Source: Clostridiales bacterium
GTDB taxonomy: Bacteria > Bacillota > Clostridia > Lutisporales > Lutisporaceae
Direction of reading: 5' to 3'
NCBI GenBank assembly: GCA_012522255.1
Contig: JAAYKT010000146.1
Coordinates: 1 to 5,684 of the forward strand
DNA length: 5,684 bases
Shown in pieces: positions 1 through 5,683 of the stretch. Both the position numbers and the translations under genes were made by a program. Below the pieces are notes generated by a model. The model did not search any database and was not told the origin of the DNA. It saw only the letters and a program-made list of their open reading frames with translations. Every line of letters begins with the position of its first letter. Position 1 is the stretch's first letter.

Positions 1-42
1 ATCTTCCCTGCTGCCTGGCATTATGGCTGACACCTTAACCTT
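1..42 (-). other. In-frame continuation of the ParA/CpaE-like gene beyond the TGA
   Basis: The 14 codons after the TGA, in the same frame and without a stop up to the window edge, read KVKVSAIMPGSRED. This is what a MinD/CpaE protein should have after its 'VLN... helix' segment: a hydrophobic strand ending in Pro and an acidic turn. It suggests that coding continues. An internal ATG at 19-21 exists, but no ribosome binding site precedes it, so it is unlikely to be a separate gene. Confidence 0.6.
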
Positions 43-924
43 TCATAACTTGAGGTTAGCATTCAACGCGGCTTCAATTTGCTGCAATGATATCAGTTTA
101 GGATTATAGGCGTTAAGGACTATCCTCATCCTGTCACGGTCTGTTCCCATTGCCATTAATTGCGGGGAATACGTTTTTACTTCTGCTATTGAGAATTTCT
201 CTTGTTTTACAACGGCATACACAATGTCAGAATTTGCATAAACCGGATGGATGTATTTCTTGTCCCAAGGCGAGGGCGGCGTATCACATACGATTACCTG
301 AAACTTAGCTTTTAACGCCATCAGTATTTTATAGATATTATTCGGTTCAATGCTGTTTGGAACAATATCTGTAGGTGAAGGAAGAAGGTATAAATTACCC
401 TGCACTTTAAATAATGCCTTATCCAACAGGCTTGTATCAGCTATGTAATTTATAAATTCCCGGTTGATATTATAGAATGTTGCCAAATTGGCACCACCGT
501 AGTCCATGTCTACAATAACTGTTTTGGCCCCCTGCTCTGCTACCACGGTAGCGATCGACAATGCTGTTGTGGTTTTTCCTACCCCCCCTTTATTTGCATA
601 TGAGGTCACTATAAGGCTGTCCTGTTTATTTATTGGAAGTTCTGCAATATCTACTTCATAAACTTTAGCAGTAAGTTCATTAATGAGTTCTTTGGTATCC
701 ATATAGCAATGTGCTTCTGGGTAGTCCTTCTGGACTCTCCAAATCATCATTTTGTTTCCACCAGTCAGTAATACAAACATAGGTAGCCCATCCGGTGCCA
801 GCTTGTAAGTATCAATATTACAAACCACTGAATCAACTGATTCAGAAAGCTCTGGAACAATAATATGTCCTTGATTCCGCAACTCAATAGTAATATCATG
901 AGTGCCAAGATTTAATATTCTCAT
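43..924 (-). CDS. CpaE/ParA-like ATPase with N-terminal extra domain, ended early by TGA
   Basis: The open frame is 293 codons. Residues 1-95 form a small alpha/beta domain in the place of the atypical receiver domain of CpaE proteins. The MinD/ParA ATPase domain follows: deviant Walker A KGGVGKTT at 112-119, VIVDMDYGGANL at 136-147 with Asp139 and Asp141, and Walker B VIVCDTPPSP at 210-219 with Asp214. The adenine-side strand RIVLNAYNP comes late in the domain. In Tad systems CpaE localises or regulates the pilus machine at the membrane. This copy looks catalytically intact, unlike the paralogue at 4145-4873. The family normally continues for roughly 50 more residues after this point, with a strand, 'P-x-D/E' turn and last helices. 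Here a TGA at 43-45 interrupts the frame, and the in-frame codons beyond it fit the missing part. The full gene is therefore probably longer, interrupted by a nonsense mutation, a sequencing error or recoding. Its end is outside the window. Confidence 0.85.
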   Translation of the reverse strand: MRILNLGTHDITIELRNQGHIIVPELSESVDSVVCNIDTYKLAPDGLPMFVLLTGGNKMMIWRVQKDYPEAHCYMDTKELINELTAKVYEVDIAELPINKQDSLIVTSYANKGGVGKTTTALSIATVVAEQGAKTVIVDMDYGGANLATFYNINREFINYIADTSLLDKALFKVQGNLYLLPSPTDIVPNSIEPNNIYKILMALKAKFQVIVCDTPPSPWDKKYIHPVYANSDIVYAVVKQEKFSIAEVKTYSPQLMAMGTDRDRMRIVLNAYNPKLISLQQIEAALNANLKL

Positions 925-930
925 TTTTTG

Positions 931-935
931 CCTCC
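931..935 (-). promoter_or_regulatory. Ribosome binding site of the ParA/CpaE-like ATPase gene
   Basis: GGAGG on the minus strand lies 6 bases before the ATG at 924, immediately after the TAG stop of the 318-residue gene. It supports this ATG as the start. Confidence 0.8.
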
Positions 936-936
936 A

Positions 937-1893
937 CTATAATTTCTCTAAAGTTTCCTGCACGGTCAGTGATAGGTTCGGCCATTCCTGCTTGTATTCC
1001 CTTGCATCCACAGTAGCTATTATTCCATCCAAACGGAAACCAGTGCCGATCCATGACTTAATAGAATCGATACTTTCTTTAAATGTAGAAGGTACTTGAT
1101 ATACTTTTTGGGATTTATCATAAAGTTTTTGTAAAAGTTCATCGTTGATAAATTCAGCATCGATCTCGTATAGGACTGTATCCATCTTTACCTCCCCGGC
1201 GATTTCCACAGTCATTCCGTCATGACTGTATCCATACCGTTGAGTAGATAAAGCAGTTTCTAATTTATGACCATACCTCGAGTTATATGGTTTGCCAGTT
1301 ATATCGATATGGAGTCCGTTAATTTTTTGGTTAATTGCATGGGCAATTGCGCCGGACTCAGAATCAACTGATGTTTTTATTAAAAAGATATTCATTTTAG
1401 CTGTATCCGCTATCCCTGCAAGAGATATCTTCATATTCGGGAGTTCCGGTTTAATTGGTGCAACAGTGCGTATGGGTTCTTTGTATATGACCTCCTGCGG
1501 TTTTTCTATATTTTCTGTTGGTCGCCATACAATGATCTCCGGCAGTATATCGTTTTCCAGAATATAATTAGCAACGGTCACAATCTTACTTAGCGGTATA
1601 TTCTTGCCATCAAATAGCATTTCTCCCTTCAATGTTTTAAAAACATTATTTTCAAATACTATGATGGCTTCATCTGGATAGCCAATGGTTTTTGCTGTTT
1701 CCTTTGCAGTGATGCTGTCTGCTGCTATTACTGCCGTTGGCATATTCATATCGAACACTTCTTCCATTTTGTTGGTGTCTGGCAATAAAACTATAACTGC
1801 TTGGTCCTGGGGTGTTATCCTTCCAAAAGGTATTCCCGAACGGGCAGTATATTTTTGCAGGGTGTTTTCATCTAATTCCATTAATATTTTCAT
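937..1893 (-). CDS. Uncharacterised two-domain protein in the Tad locus
   Basis: I do not recognise this 318-residue protein. It has no signal peptide or membrane segment and appears cytoplasmic. The N-terminal half (1-120) alternates hydrophobic strands and helices (for example QAVIVLLPDT at 31-40, TAVIAADS at 53-60, EAIIVF at 75-80), like a small alpha/beta or receiver-like domain. A Pro/Glu-rich linker follows at about 124-153. The C-terminal half starts with a new strand, MKISLAGI at 154-161. It also contains TVLYEIDAEFINDELL at 239-254 and LDGIIATVDAREY at 288-300. This order of strands loosely resembles the later half of CpaE/ParA folds, but there is no P-loop, so a degenerate CpaE-like relative is only a guess. 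A good ribosome binding site precedes the ATG. The gene ends in TAG 12 bases before the ParA-like gene, so the two are probably co-expressed, and it is separated from tadB by a terminator. Confidence 0.75.
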   Translation of the reverse strand: MKILMELDENTLQKYTARSGIPFGRITPQDQAVIVLLPDTNKMEEVFDMNMPTAVIAADSITAKETAKTIGYPDEAIIVFENNVFKTLKGEMLFDGKNIPLSKIVTVANYILENDILPEIIVWRPTENIEKPQEVIYKEPIRTVAPIKPELPNMKISLAGIADTAKMNIFLIKTSVDSESGAIAHAINQKINGLHIDITGKPYNSRYGHKLETALSTQRYGYSHDGMTVEIAGEVKMDTVLYEIDAEFINDELLQKLYDKSQKVYQVPSTFKESIDSIKSWIGTGFRLDGIIATVDAREYKQEWPNLSLTVQETLEKL

Positions 1894-1898
1894 GTCTT

Positions 1899-1905
1899 AC
1901 CTCCC
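1899..1905 (-). promoter_or_regulatory. Ribosome binding site of the 318-residue gene
   Basis: GGGAGGT on the minus strand lies 5 bases before the ATG at 1893 and about 10 bases downstream of the terminator T-run. It supports the ATG at 1893 and indicates that the gene is translated from a transcript passing or starting near the terminator. Confidence 0.8.
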
Positions 1906-1915
1906 GTTTTTTAAT

Positions 1916-1941
1916 AAAAAAATAGCCTGTATAAACAGGCT
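1916..1941 (-). terminator. Intrinsic (Rho-independent) terminator after tadB
   Basis: On the minus strand AGCCTGT (1941-1935), a 4-base loop (1934-1931) and ACAGGCT (1930-1924) make a perfect 7-bp stem. It is followed by one A and seven consecutive T (1922-1916). There is no T-run on the plus side of the stem, so it acts only for minus-strand transcripts. It starts 15 bases after the tadB stop and ends 22 bases before the next start codon. That position makes it either the end of the upstream operon or a partial terminator lowering expression of the two downstream genes. Confidence 0.85.
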
Positions 1942-1956
1942 GAGAGGAGAGAGGTA

Positions 1957-2805
1957 TTATGCTGATAGGGTTTTCATCATATTGTTTATGATTTTATTCC
2001 CTGTAAGCACCAATATTGTGATAATGCCAAATGTGACCCCGCCTTCTATTGTGTAAAACAAGGGGTCAATAAACTCTGGGGCAGAGAATCTCATAAAAAC
2101 AATAAGGAAGAATGGTATAGCACTTAAAATGATTCCTGTGAGCCGTATTTGAGCCGTCGTAGCTTCCACATACTTTTTGTTTCCCTTACGGTCAAAGGCA
2201 TTTTTCAGCAGATGAGTGCATACTTGTTGCAGGTTGCTTCCTGTGGAATCGTACAGTCTGAAAGCCATTTCTAATTGCCTTAAATCCTCCCATTGGGTTT
2301 CTTCTGCAACCGCACCTATGGCTTCATAGTGTTTCGTTCCTGTTCTAGTGCGATGCAATATCTCTACAAAGACCTCTTTTGCAGGACTTTTCAGAGATGC
2401 AACTGTTTCCTCTAATACTTTATAAACATTACTGGAGGAACCTTGCAGCGATGTGACTATCGTGTTTAACACCTGTGTGTATTGATCTTCCATTATTGAT
2501 TTCTTCTTATTGATTATTCTTTTATTCAGCATATTGGCTAGCGGGATTGCCCCAGCTAAAGCTATTACTGCAAACAATAGCCGACCGGAGATTAAATATC
2601 CGGCCCCAAAGCATATAAGGATACCTATAACATAGTTCTTTTTTGCATTGGACTTATTAATGCTGGTTCTAGTTTCTTCCCATTCTTCGTGTAATTGGAC
2701 TCCTGCATCCTTTGGAATTAACCTTAGAACAATCAAAAACACAGATACCGTAACCAATACGGCTCCAATAAATAAATTTGTTGAATGTATTAAGGGCATC
2801 TCCAA
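1957..2805 (-). CDS. tadB: TadB-like T2SSF-family membrane platform protein
   Basis: The protein has 282 residues from the TTG at 2805, or 280 from the ATG at 2799. Hydrophobic segments lie at about 10-30, 57-73 and 74-92, followed by a basic cytoplasmic stretch (KRIINKKK). Next comes a T2SSF (GspF-like) helical domain at about 108-205, with residues such as LQGSSSNVYKVLEE and FRLYDSTGSNLQQV. Two more membrane segments lie at about 222-240 and 255-275. This is the usual Tad arrangement of N-terminal helices, a cytoplasmic GspF domain and C-terminal helices. In the pilus machine it is the inner-membrane platform that converts CpaF motion into subunit extraction. Tad loci normally have a second such protein (TadC); none is in this window. 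The reading frame overlaps the end of cpaF, implying coupling, and an intrinsic terminator follows its TAA stop by 15 bases. TadB is preferred over TadC from its position directly after cpaF. Confidence 0.85.
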   Translation of the reverse strand: MEMPLIHSTNLFIGAVLVTVSVFLIVLRLIPKDAGVQLHEEWEETRTSINKSNAKKNYVIGILICFGAGYLISGRLLFAVIALAGAIPLANMLNKRIINKKKSIMEDQYTQVLNTIVTSLQGSSSNVYKVLEETVASLKSPAKEVFVEILHRTRTGTKHYEAIGAVAEETQWEDLRQLEMAFRLYDSTGSNLQQVCTHLLKNAFDRKGNKKYVEATTAQIRLTGIILSAIPFFLIVFMRFSAPEFIDPLFYTIEGGVTFGIITILVLTGNKIINNMMKTLSA

Positions 2806-4142
2806 CCCGCCTCCTCAAATAATGCACGATAACGAAAATCTTTTGCTACCCACTTCCACGAATCGGTGTATCGATCATATTCCCATATTCTCTGGCTTGC
2901 TACTTCTTCTACTTTACCATTTATCTTATTAACTCCTGTTACTTCGGATATGTGGTTGAGTTTTCTTCTGCCGCCCACTTCTTTATTTATATGGACAACA
3001 ATATCCAGTATATCCGCAATCTGGCTCTTAATAGCATCTAAAGGCAATCCTGTGTCTGCCATCAATATCATATTCGGCAGTCTATTATTTAAAAACTGCT
3101 CTGCATCGTTCGCATGGGCAGTTCCCATGGAGCCTTCATGACCTGTCCCCATGGCTTGTAATAAGTCAAAGGCTTCTTTGCCCCTACATTCACCCAATAC
3201 GATGATTTTAGGAGCCATTCTCAAGGCATCTTTCACACCATCAGAAAGGGAATATGCTCCCTTGCCTTCAAGGTTTGCCCCCCGTGCTTCCAACCGTCGC
3301 ACATTAGGATGTTGTAATTGTAATTCCGCAGGATCTTCAATAGTGATGATTGACAAACTTTTGTCAATAAACCCCGCCAAACAGTTTAGCCAGGTGGTTT
3401 TTCCTGACGAGGTTCCACCTGTTATCATCATATTTAATCGAAGTTTAATCGCTGTTTTAAGGAAAGACATTACTTCAGGTGATACGGTATTTGTGGCTAT
3501 TAATTTTTCAACATCCACATCCTGCCGGAATTTACGAATCGCAATCAATAGTTTATCCGGCGCGACAGGATCGATATGGGCCTTTAACCGTGACCCATCA
3601 TGTAACCTTGCATCCACCTGTGGTTCGGCATAATCTATGCGTTTCCCTGTCTTTATAATCATGCGCCTGACTAAATCCTGCCCTTGATCTATGGAGTCAA
3701 ACTTTTCCGGCACCAATATCTCTTGCCCGTTTTTCTCAATGCGTATCTCAATCCCGTTTTTACTGTTCACTATTATCTCTGTGACATCAGGATCATTGAA
3801 ATACTTTTCTATCGGCCCATACCCCAATATATCTGAAAACAGTCTTTCGGTAAGTGCAGCTACATGGGACTCTGGAACACTGGAATAGTTGTGCTGAACA
3901 AGATAATCTACCAATGTGGCGAATTTGTTTTTTGTAATAGGATTACGGGCAGTGATTGGTTCAGTTTCTTCCATTGTGAATTGCCTTCTAACAGCACTTT
4001 GCACTTGGTCTCTTATTTCTTTATATAATTCTTTTGAAACGATTTCTCGATCTTGCAGTTCGGGTAGTTCTGCCAAGGAGACAGTCTCCTCCATTAATCC
4101 GTCGCGTTCAGCCAATGTACCCACTAACCTTATATCAAGCAA
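2790..4142 (-). CDS. cpaF: CpaF/TadA-type secretion ATPase
   Basis: This 450-residue member of the VirB11/CpaF/GspE type II/IV secretion ATPase superfamily has the full set of motifs. The N-terminal domain, about 65-200, includes LGYGPIEKYFNDPDVTEI. Walker A is GGTSSGKTT at 242-250. The Asp box is IITIEDPAELQL at 265-276. Walker B is KIIVLGECRG at 312-321. The His box is TGHEGSMGTAHAN at 333-345. It forms hexamers that power assembly of Flp-type pili from the cytoplasmic face, together with the TadB/TadC platform. The length is normal for CpaF. The start is a TTG 2 bases after the stop of the CpaE-like gene, supported by an AAGGGGG site within that gene. Its last 16 bases overlap the longest form of the TadB frame. 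All catalytic residues are present, so it is probably the active motor of the locus. Confidence 0.95.
   Translation of the reverse strand: MLDIRLVGTLAERDGLMEETVSLAELPELQDREIVSKELYKEIRDQVQSAVRRQFTMEETEPITARNPITKNKFATLVDYLVQHNYSSVPESHVAALTERLFSDILGYGPIEKYFNDPDVTEIIVNSKNGIEIRIEKNGQEILVPEKFDSIDQGQDLVRRMIIKTGKRIDYAEPQVDARLHDGSRLKAHIDPVAPDKLLIAIRKFRQDVDVEKLIATNTVSPEVMSFLKTAIKLRLNMMITGGTSSGKTTWLNCLAGFIDKSLSIITIEDPAELQLQHPNVRRLEARGANLEGKGAYSLSDGVKDALRMAPKIIVLGECRGKEAFDLLQAMGTGHEGSMGTAHANDAEQFLNNRLPNMILMADTGLPLDAIKSQIADILDIVVHINKEVGGRRKLNHISEVTGVNKINGKVEEVASQRIWEYDRYTDSWKWVAKDFRYRALFEEAGWRCP
2810..2815 (-). promoter_or_regulatory. Ribosome binding site of the TadB-like gene
   Basis: AGGAGG on the minus strand lies within the 3' end of cpaF. 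It is 4 bases before a TTG (2805) and 10 bases before an ATG (2799). Both are in the TadB frame and neither spacing is ideal, so the true start is undecided between these two codons, which differ by two residues. Confidence 0.6.
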
Positions 4143-4144
4143 TC

Positions 4145-4873
4145 TTATTCCCCCTTAATCAACGGGAAAAGTATTTTCGATATTTTTACATCGCTGTAGA
4201 CTTCCCGCTTGTTTGCACTTAATGCCACTTTCTCATTGTAATCAACTATAATATCCGGTCGATAAAACCTTTCTGTTGCTTTTGCAGACATACTGCCGGG
4301 GTATTTATTCTGGTTTAAAATTATTTTTATTCTTGCTGAACAATCTAACCGATTAAGAAAATCCATAACTGGCTGAAAAGCATCCATATCCGTACGGCTC
4401 GGTTTGCCTACAACGCATATTACGTCAGATAACATCGCCAGTAGCCACCCTGTTTGATGCAGGGGACCTGATACCGCAATAGTCAAGGGGCTTGCACTCT
4501 TTAAAGCCTTGACCGCTTTTAATACCAAATGAGTATCTATTTGATTCCCTGCAAGTATCTGCCCGGCTGGTATTCCCGGGAAAACTTTAATATCCATATG
4601 GTGTTCTTCACTTGCAGTAAAGATTGCACCATAATTTACAATACTATTTATATCCAATATAGATGCGGAGCTTATATCTCCGTGATAACCCAGATAACTT
4701 CTTATTTTGCTTTCAGGAGTGAAATCAATCAATGACGTACTCATAACAGGCGAAGCAGCATAAGCGGTCATACAAGCCAATGTAGACGCTCCTGCTCCCA
4801 CTCTTAAAGGTATGAAGGTAATTAATCTGCCATTACCTGCCTCCTGTGGTGTTGTAGGAAAAGTGAACTCCAT
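4145..4873 (-). CDS. CpaE/MinD-like protein with degenerate nucleotide-binding motifs
   Basis: The protein has 242 residues and the layout of the CpaE/MinD/ParA superfamily. An N-terminal strand and loop, LITFIPLRVGAGAST at 17-31, stands where the deviant Walker A (KGGxGK[S/T]T) belongs. 'SLIDFTPES' at 47-55 matches the strand after the first helix, with Asp50 kept. 'LTIAVSGP' at 130-137 takes the place of the Walker B strand. Key residues differ: the signature Lys is Arg24, the Walker A Lys is Ala29, and the expected Walker B Asp is Ser135. It therefore probably does not hydrolyse ATP, and may serve as a structural or regulatory partner of the Tad machine, possibly of the intact paralogue at 43-924. 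It lacks the N-terminal receiver-like domain of classical CpaE. It lies 11 bases after the SAF gene and 2 bases before the CpaF gene, so it belongs to the same operon. Placement in the fold is fairly secure; the function is inference. Confidence 0.75.
   Translation of the reverse strand: MEFTFPTTPQEAGNGRLITFIPLRVGAGASTLACMTAYAASPVMSTSLIDFTPESKIRSYLGYHGDISSASILDINSIVNYGAIFTASEEHHMDIKVFPGIPAGQILAGNQIDTHLVLKAVKALKSASPLTIAVSGPLHQTGWLLAMLSDVICVVGKPSRTDMDAFQPVMDFLNRLDCSARIKIILNQNKYPGSMSAKATERFYRPDIIVDYNEKVALSANKREVYSDVKISKILFPLIKGE
4150..4156 (-). promoter_or_regulatory. Shine-Dalgarno-like site deciding the TTG start of cpaF
   Basis: AAGGGGG on the minus strand lies 7 bases before the TTG at 4142, inside the last codons of the CpaE-like gene. 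The first in-frame ATG of the CpaF gene (residue 17) has no comparable site in front of it, so TTG is the better start. Confidence 0.6.
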
Positions 4874-4880
4874 GTTTATA

Positions 4881-4886
4881 CCTCCT
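4881..4886 (-). promoter_or_regulatory. Ribosome binding site of the CpaE-like gene
   Basis: AGGAGG on the minus strand lies 7 bases before the ATG at 4873. Its first two bases are the last two of the TAG stop codon of the SAF gene, so termination and re-initiation occur at almost the same place. Confidence 0.85.
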
Positions 4887-5544
4887 ATTGTACGTCCCTC
4901 TTTACGTTCTCCCTTGAGATTACAACTGGCGAATCACCATTGTTTAACGCAAGTGTCATTGGCTTCCCGCGTATAATCAATTCTGCTACTACCGTTGCCT
5001 TTTCCAAAGGTACTGCCACAATGAATTGGTCGGATTCTTCTGCAACAGGCTTATCTAATATGATGGCATTTTGGCATATTGCGCTGATAATTGCACCTTG
5101 TTCGGGGTCTCCTACTTCAGCATAAATATCTACTTTATCCCCCCGCCTTAATCCAGACATACCATATGCCCCTCCTGGCGGTAATTCGATCGCTGTCCAT
5201 CCAGGTTCAGTTGCATAGGTTTCCAGTGCTGCCCTTATTGAACTTGCATCTGATATGTTTTCGTTCCTTACCATGTTGCCGGCTATAATCGGGCCATTTA
5301 TTACAGTGGAGCCAACAATTTGCCCAACGCTACTGAAACTAGAAGCAGGCACGACGGATGATGGATATAGAACAACTGATAAATCTTCAGTTTTTATTTC
5401 TTTCCCCACTATAATAGTATTTTTGGCTACCACCACGGGGGTTGTTGACATCTGGGAACTGATTGCGAAATATATCAATACCCCTGCAATAATAGCCACC
5501 AAAAGTGCTATTACTATAGAAAAATTCCTTTTAATAATCTCCAT
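4885..5544 (-). CDS. cpaB: SAF-domain, CpaB/RcpC-like Tad pilus assembly protein
   Basis: The protein has 219 residues. A short basic N-terminus (KR at 5-6) is followed by one hydrophobic segment at about 8-28, which fits a membrane anchor with the rest outside the cytoplasm. Residues about 35-95 look like a SAF domain (start PVVVAKNTIIVGKEI; end with GPIIAGNMV). Residues about 105-210 look like the RcpC/CpaB domain, including GLRRGDKVDIYAEV at 131-144, close to the 'GDrVDV' signature of the family. In Tad systems CpaB/RcpC is an assembly protein at the cell envelope; in Gram-negatives it works with the secretin. No secretin is visible here, and the protein is somewhat short for the family, as expected for a single-membrane cell. 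The ATG has an AAGGAGG site 6 bases upstream. The TAG stop overlaps the ribosome binding site of the next gene. The symbol is given by family resemblance only. Confidence 0.85.
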   Translation of the reverse strand: MEIIKRNFSIVIALLVAIIAGVLIYFAISSQMSTTPVVVAKNTIIVGKEIKTEDLSVVLYPSSVVPASSFSSVGQIVGSTVINGPIIAGNMVRNENISDASSIRAALETYATEPGWTAIELPPGGAYGMSGLRRGDKVDIYAEVGDPEQGAIISAICQNAIILDKPVAEESDQFIVAVPLEKATVVAELIIRGKPMTLALNNGDSPVVISRENVKRDVQ

Positions 5545-5683
5545 GTTCGTCCTCCTTAAAATAATGTTTTATTGTTTCAGATCCCTCGTATATTTCTCCC
5601 TCAACCACTAATGCAGGAATAACTTTCCCTGGCGGTTGAGTTGCTGGCAGTGTTTCACCGGTAAAACCTTTATCTACCAGATA
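5531..5683 (-). CDS. Thioredoxin-fold (glutaredoxin-like) protein, C-terminal part only
   Basis: This is the last 50 codons of a gene whose start lies beyond the right edge of the window; it ends in TAA at 5531-5533. The visible peptide contains KVIPALVVEGEIYEGSETI. This matches the C-terminal half of the glutaredoxin/thioredoxin fold: a probable cis-proline before a beta strand, a G-containing turn, a second strand, then 'YEGSETI' leading into the last helix. The active-site Cys motif, if any, would be upstream and is not visible, so redox activity is unproven. The reading frame overlaps the start of the SAF gene by 14 bases, and the SAF ribosome binding site lies inside it, so the two are probably co-transcribed and translationally coupled. 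The role could be thiol or disulfide handling for a secreted or pilus component, but that is inference. The family call rests on about 25 residues. Confidence 0.6.
   Translation of the reverse strand, partial: YLVDKGFTGETLPATQPPGKVIPALVVEGEIYEGSETIKHYFKEDEHGDY
5551..5557 (-). promoter_or_regulatory. Ribosome binding site of the SAF/CpaB-like gene
   Basis: AAGGAGG on the minus strand lies 6 bases before the ATG at 5544. It sits inside the coding region of the preceding thioredoxin-fold gene. It fixes the start of the SAF gene and supports translational coupling. Confidence 0.85.

Noticed and set aside
1..45. UGA as a sense codon by an altered genetic code, or a selenocysteine site
   Set aside because: No other gene in the window has an internal TGA and Trp is written TGG, so a code change is not supported. 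No clear SECIS-like hairpin is seen after the TGA, though only 42 bases are available.
922..939. Possible TAG readthrough fusing the 318-residue protein to the ATPase (same frame, 12-base gap)
   Set aside because: The gap carries a good GGAGG site at proper spacing before the ATG, which explains separate translation. A shared frame occurs by chance in one of three cases.
1685..2056. 123-codon plus-strand open frame spanning the 318-residue gene, the terminator and the tadB end
   Set aside because: It is antisense to two well-supported genes and runs through the terminator hairpin, with no start signal. Its hydrophobic look comes from the antisense of coding sequence.
1960..2060. Promoter-like pieces (a TTGACC and A/T-rich boxes) on the minus strand near the tadB end, for the downstream pair
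   Set aside because: No -35/-10 pair with good matches and 16-18 base spacing could be assembled, and a transcript from there would still cross the terminator.
3151..3633. 160-codon open frame on the plus strand
   Set aside because: It lies entirely antisense to the conserved middle of cpaF, has no ribosome binding site and shows no recognisable protein features. It is a shadow of the real gene.
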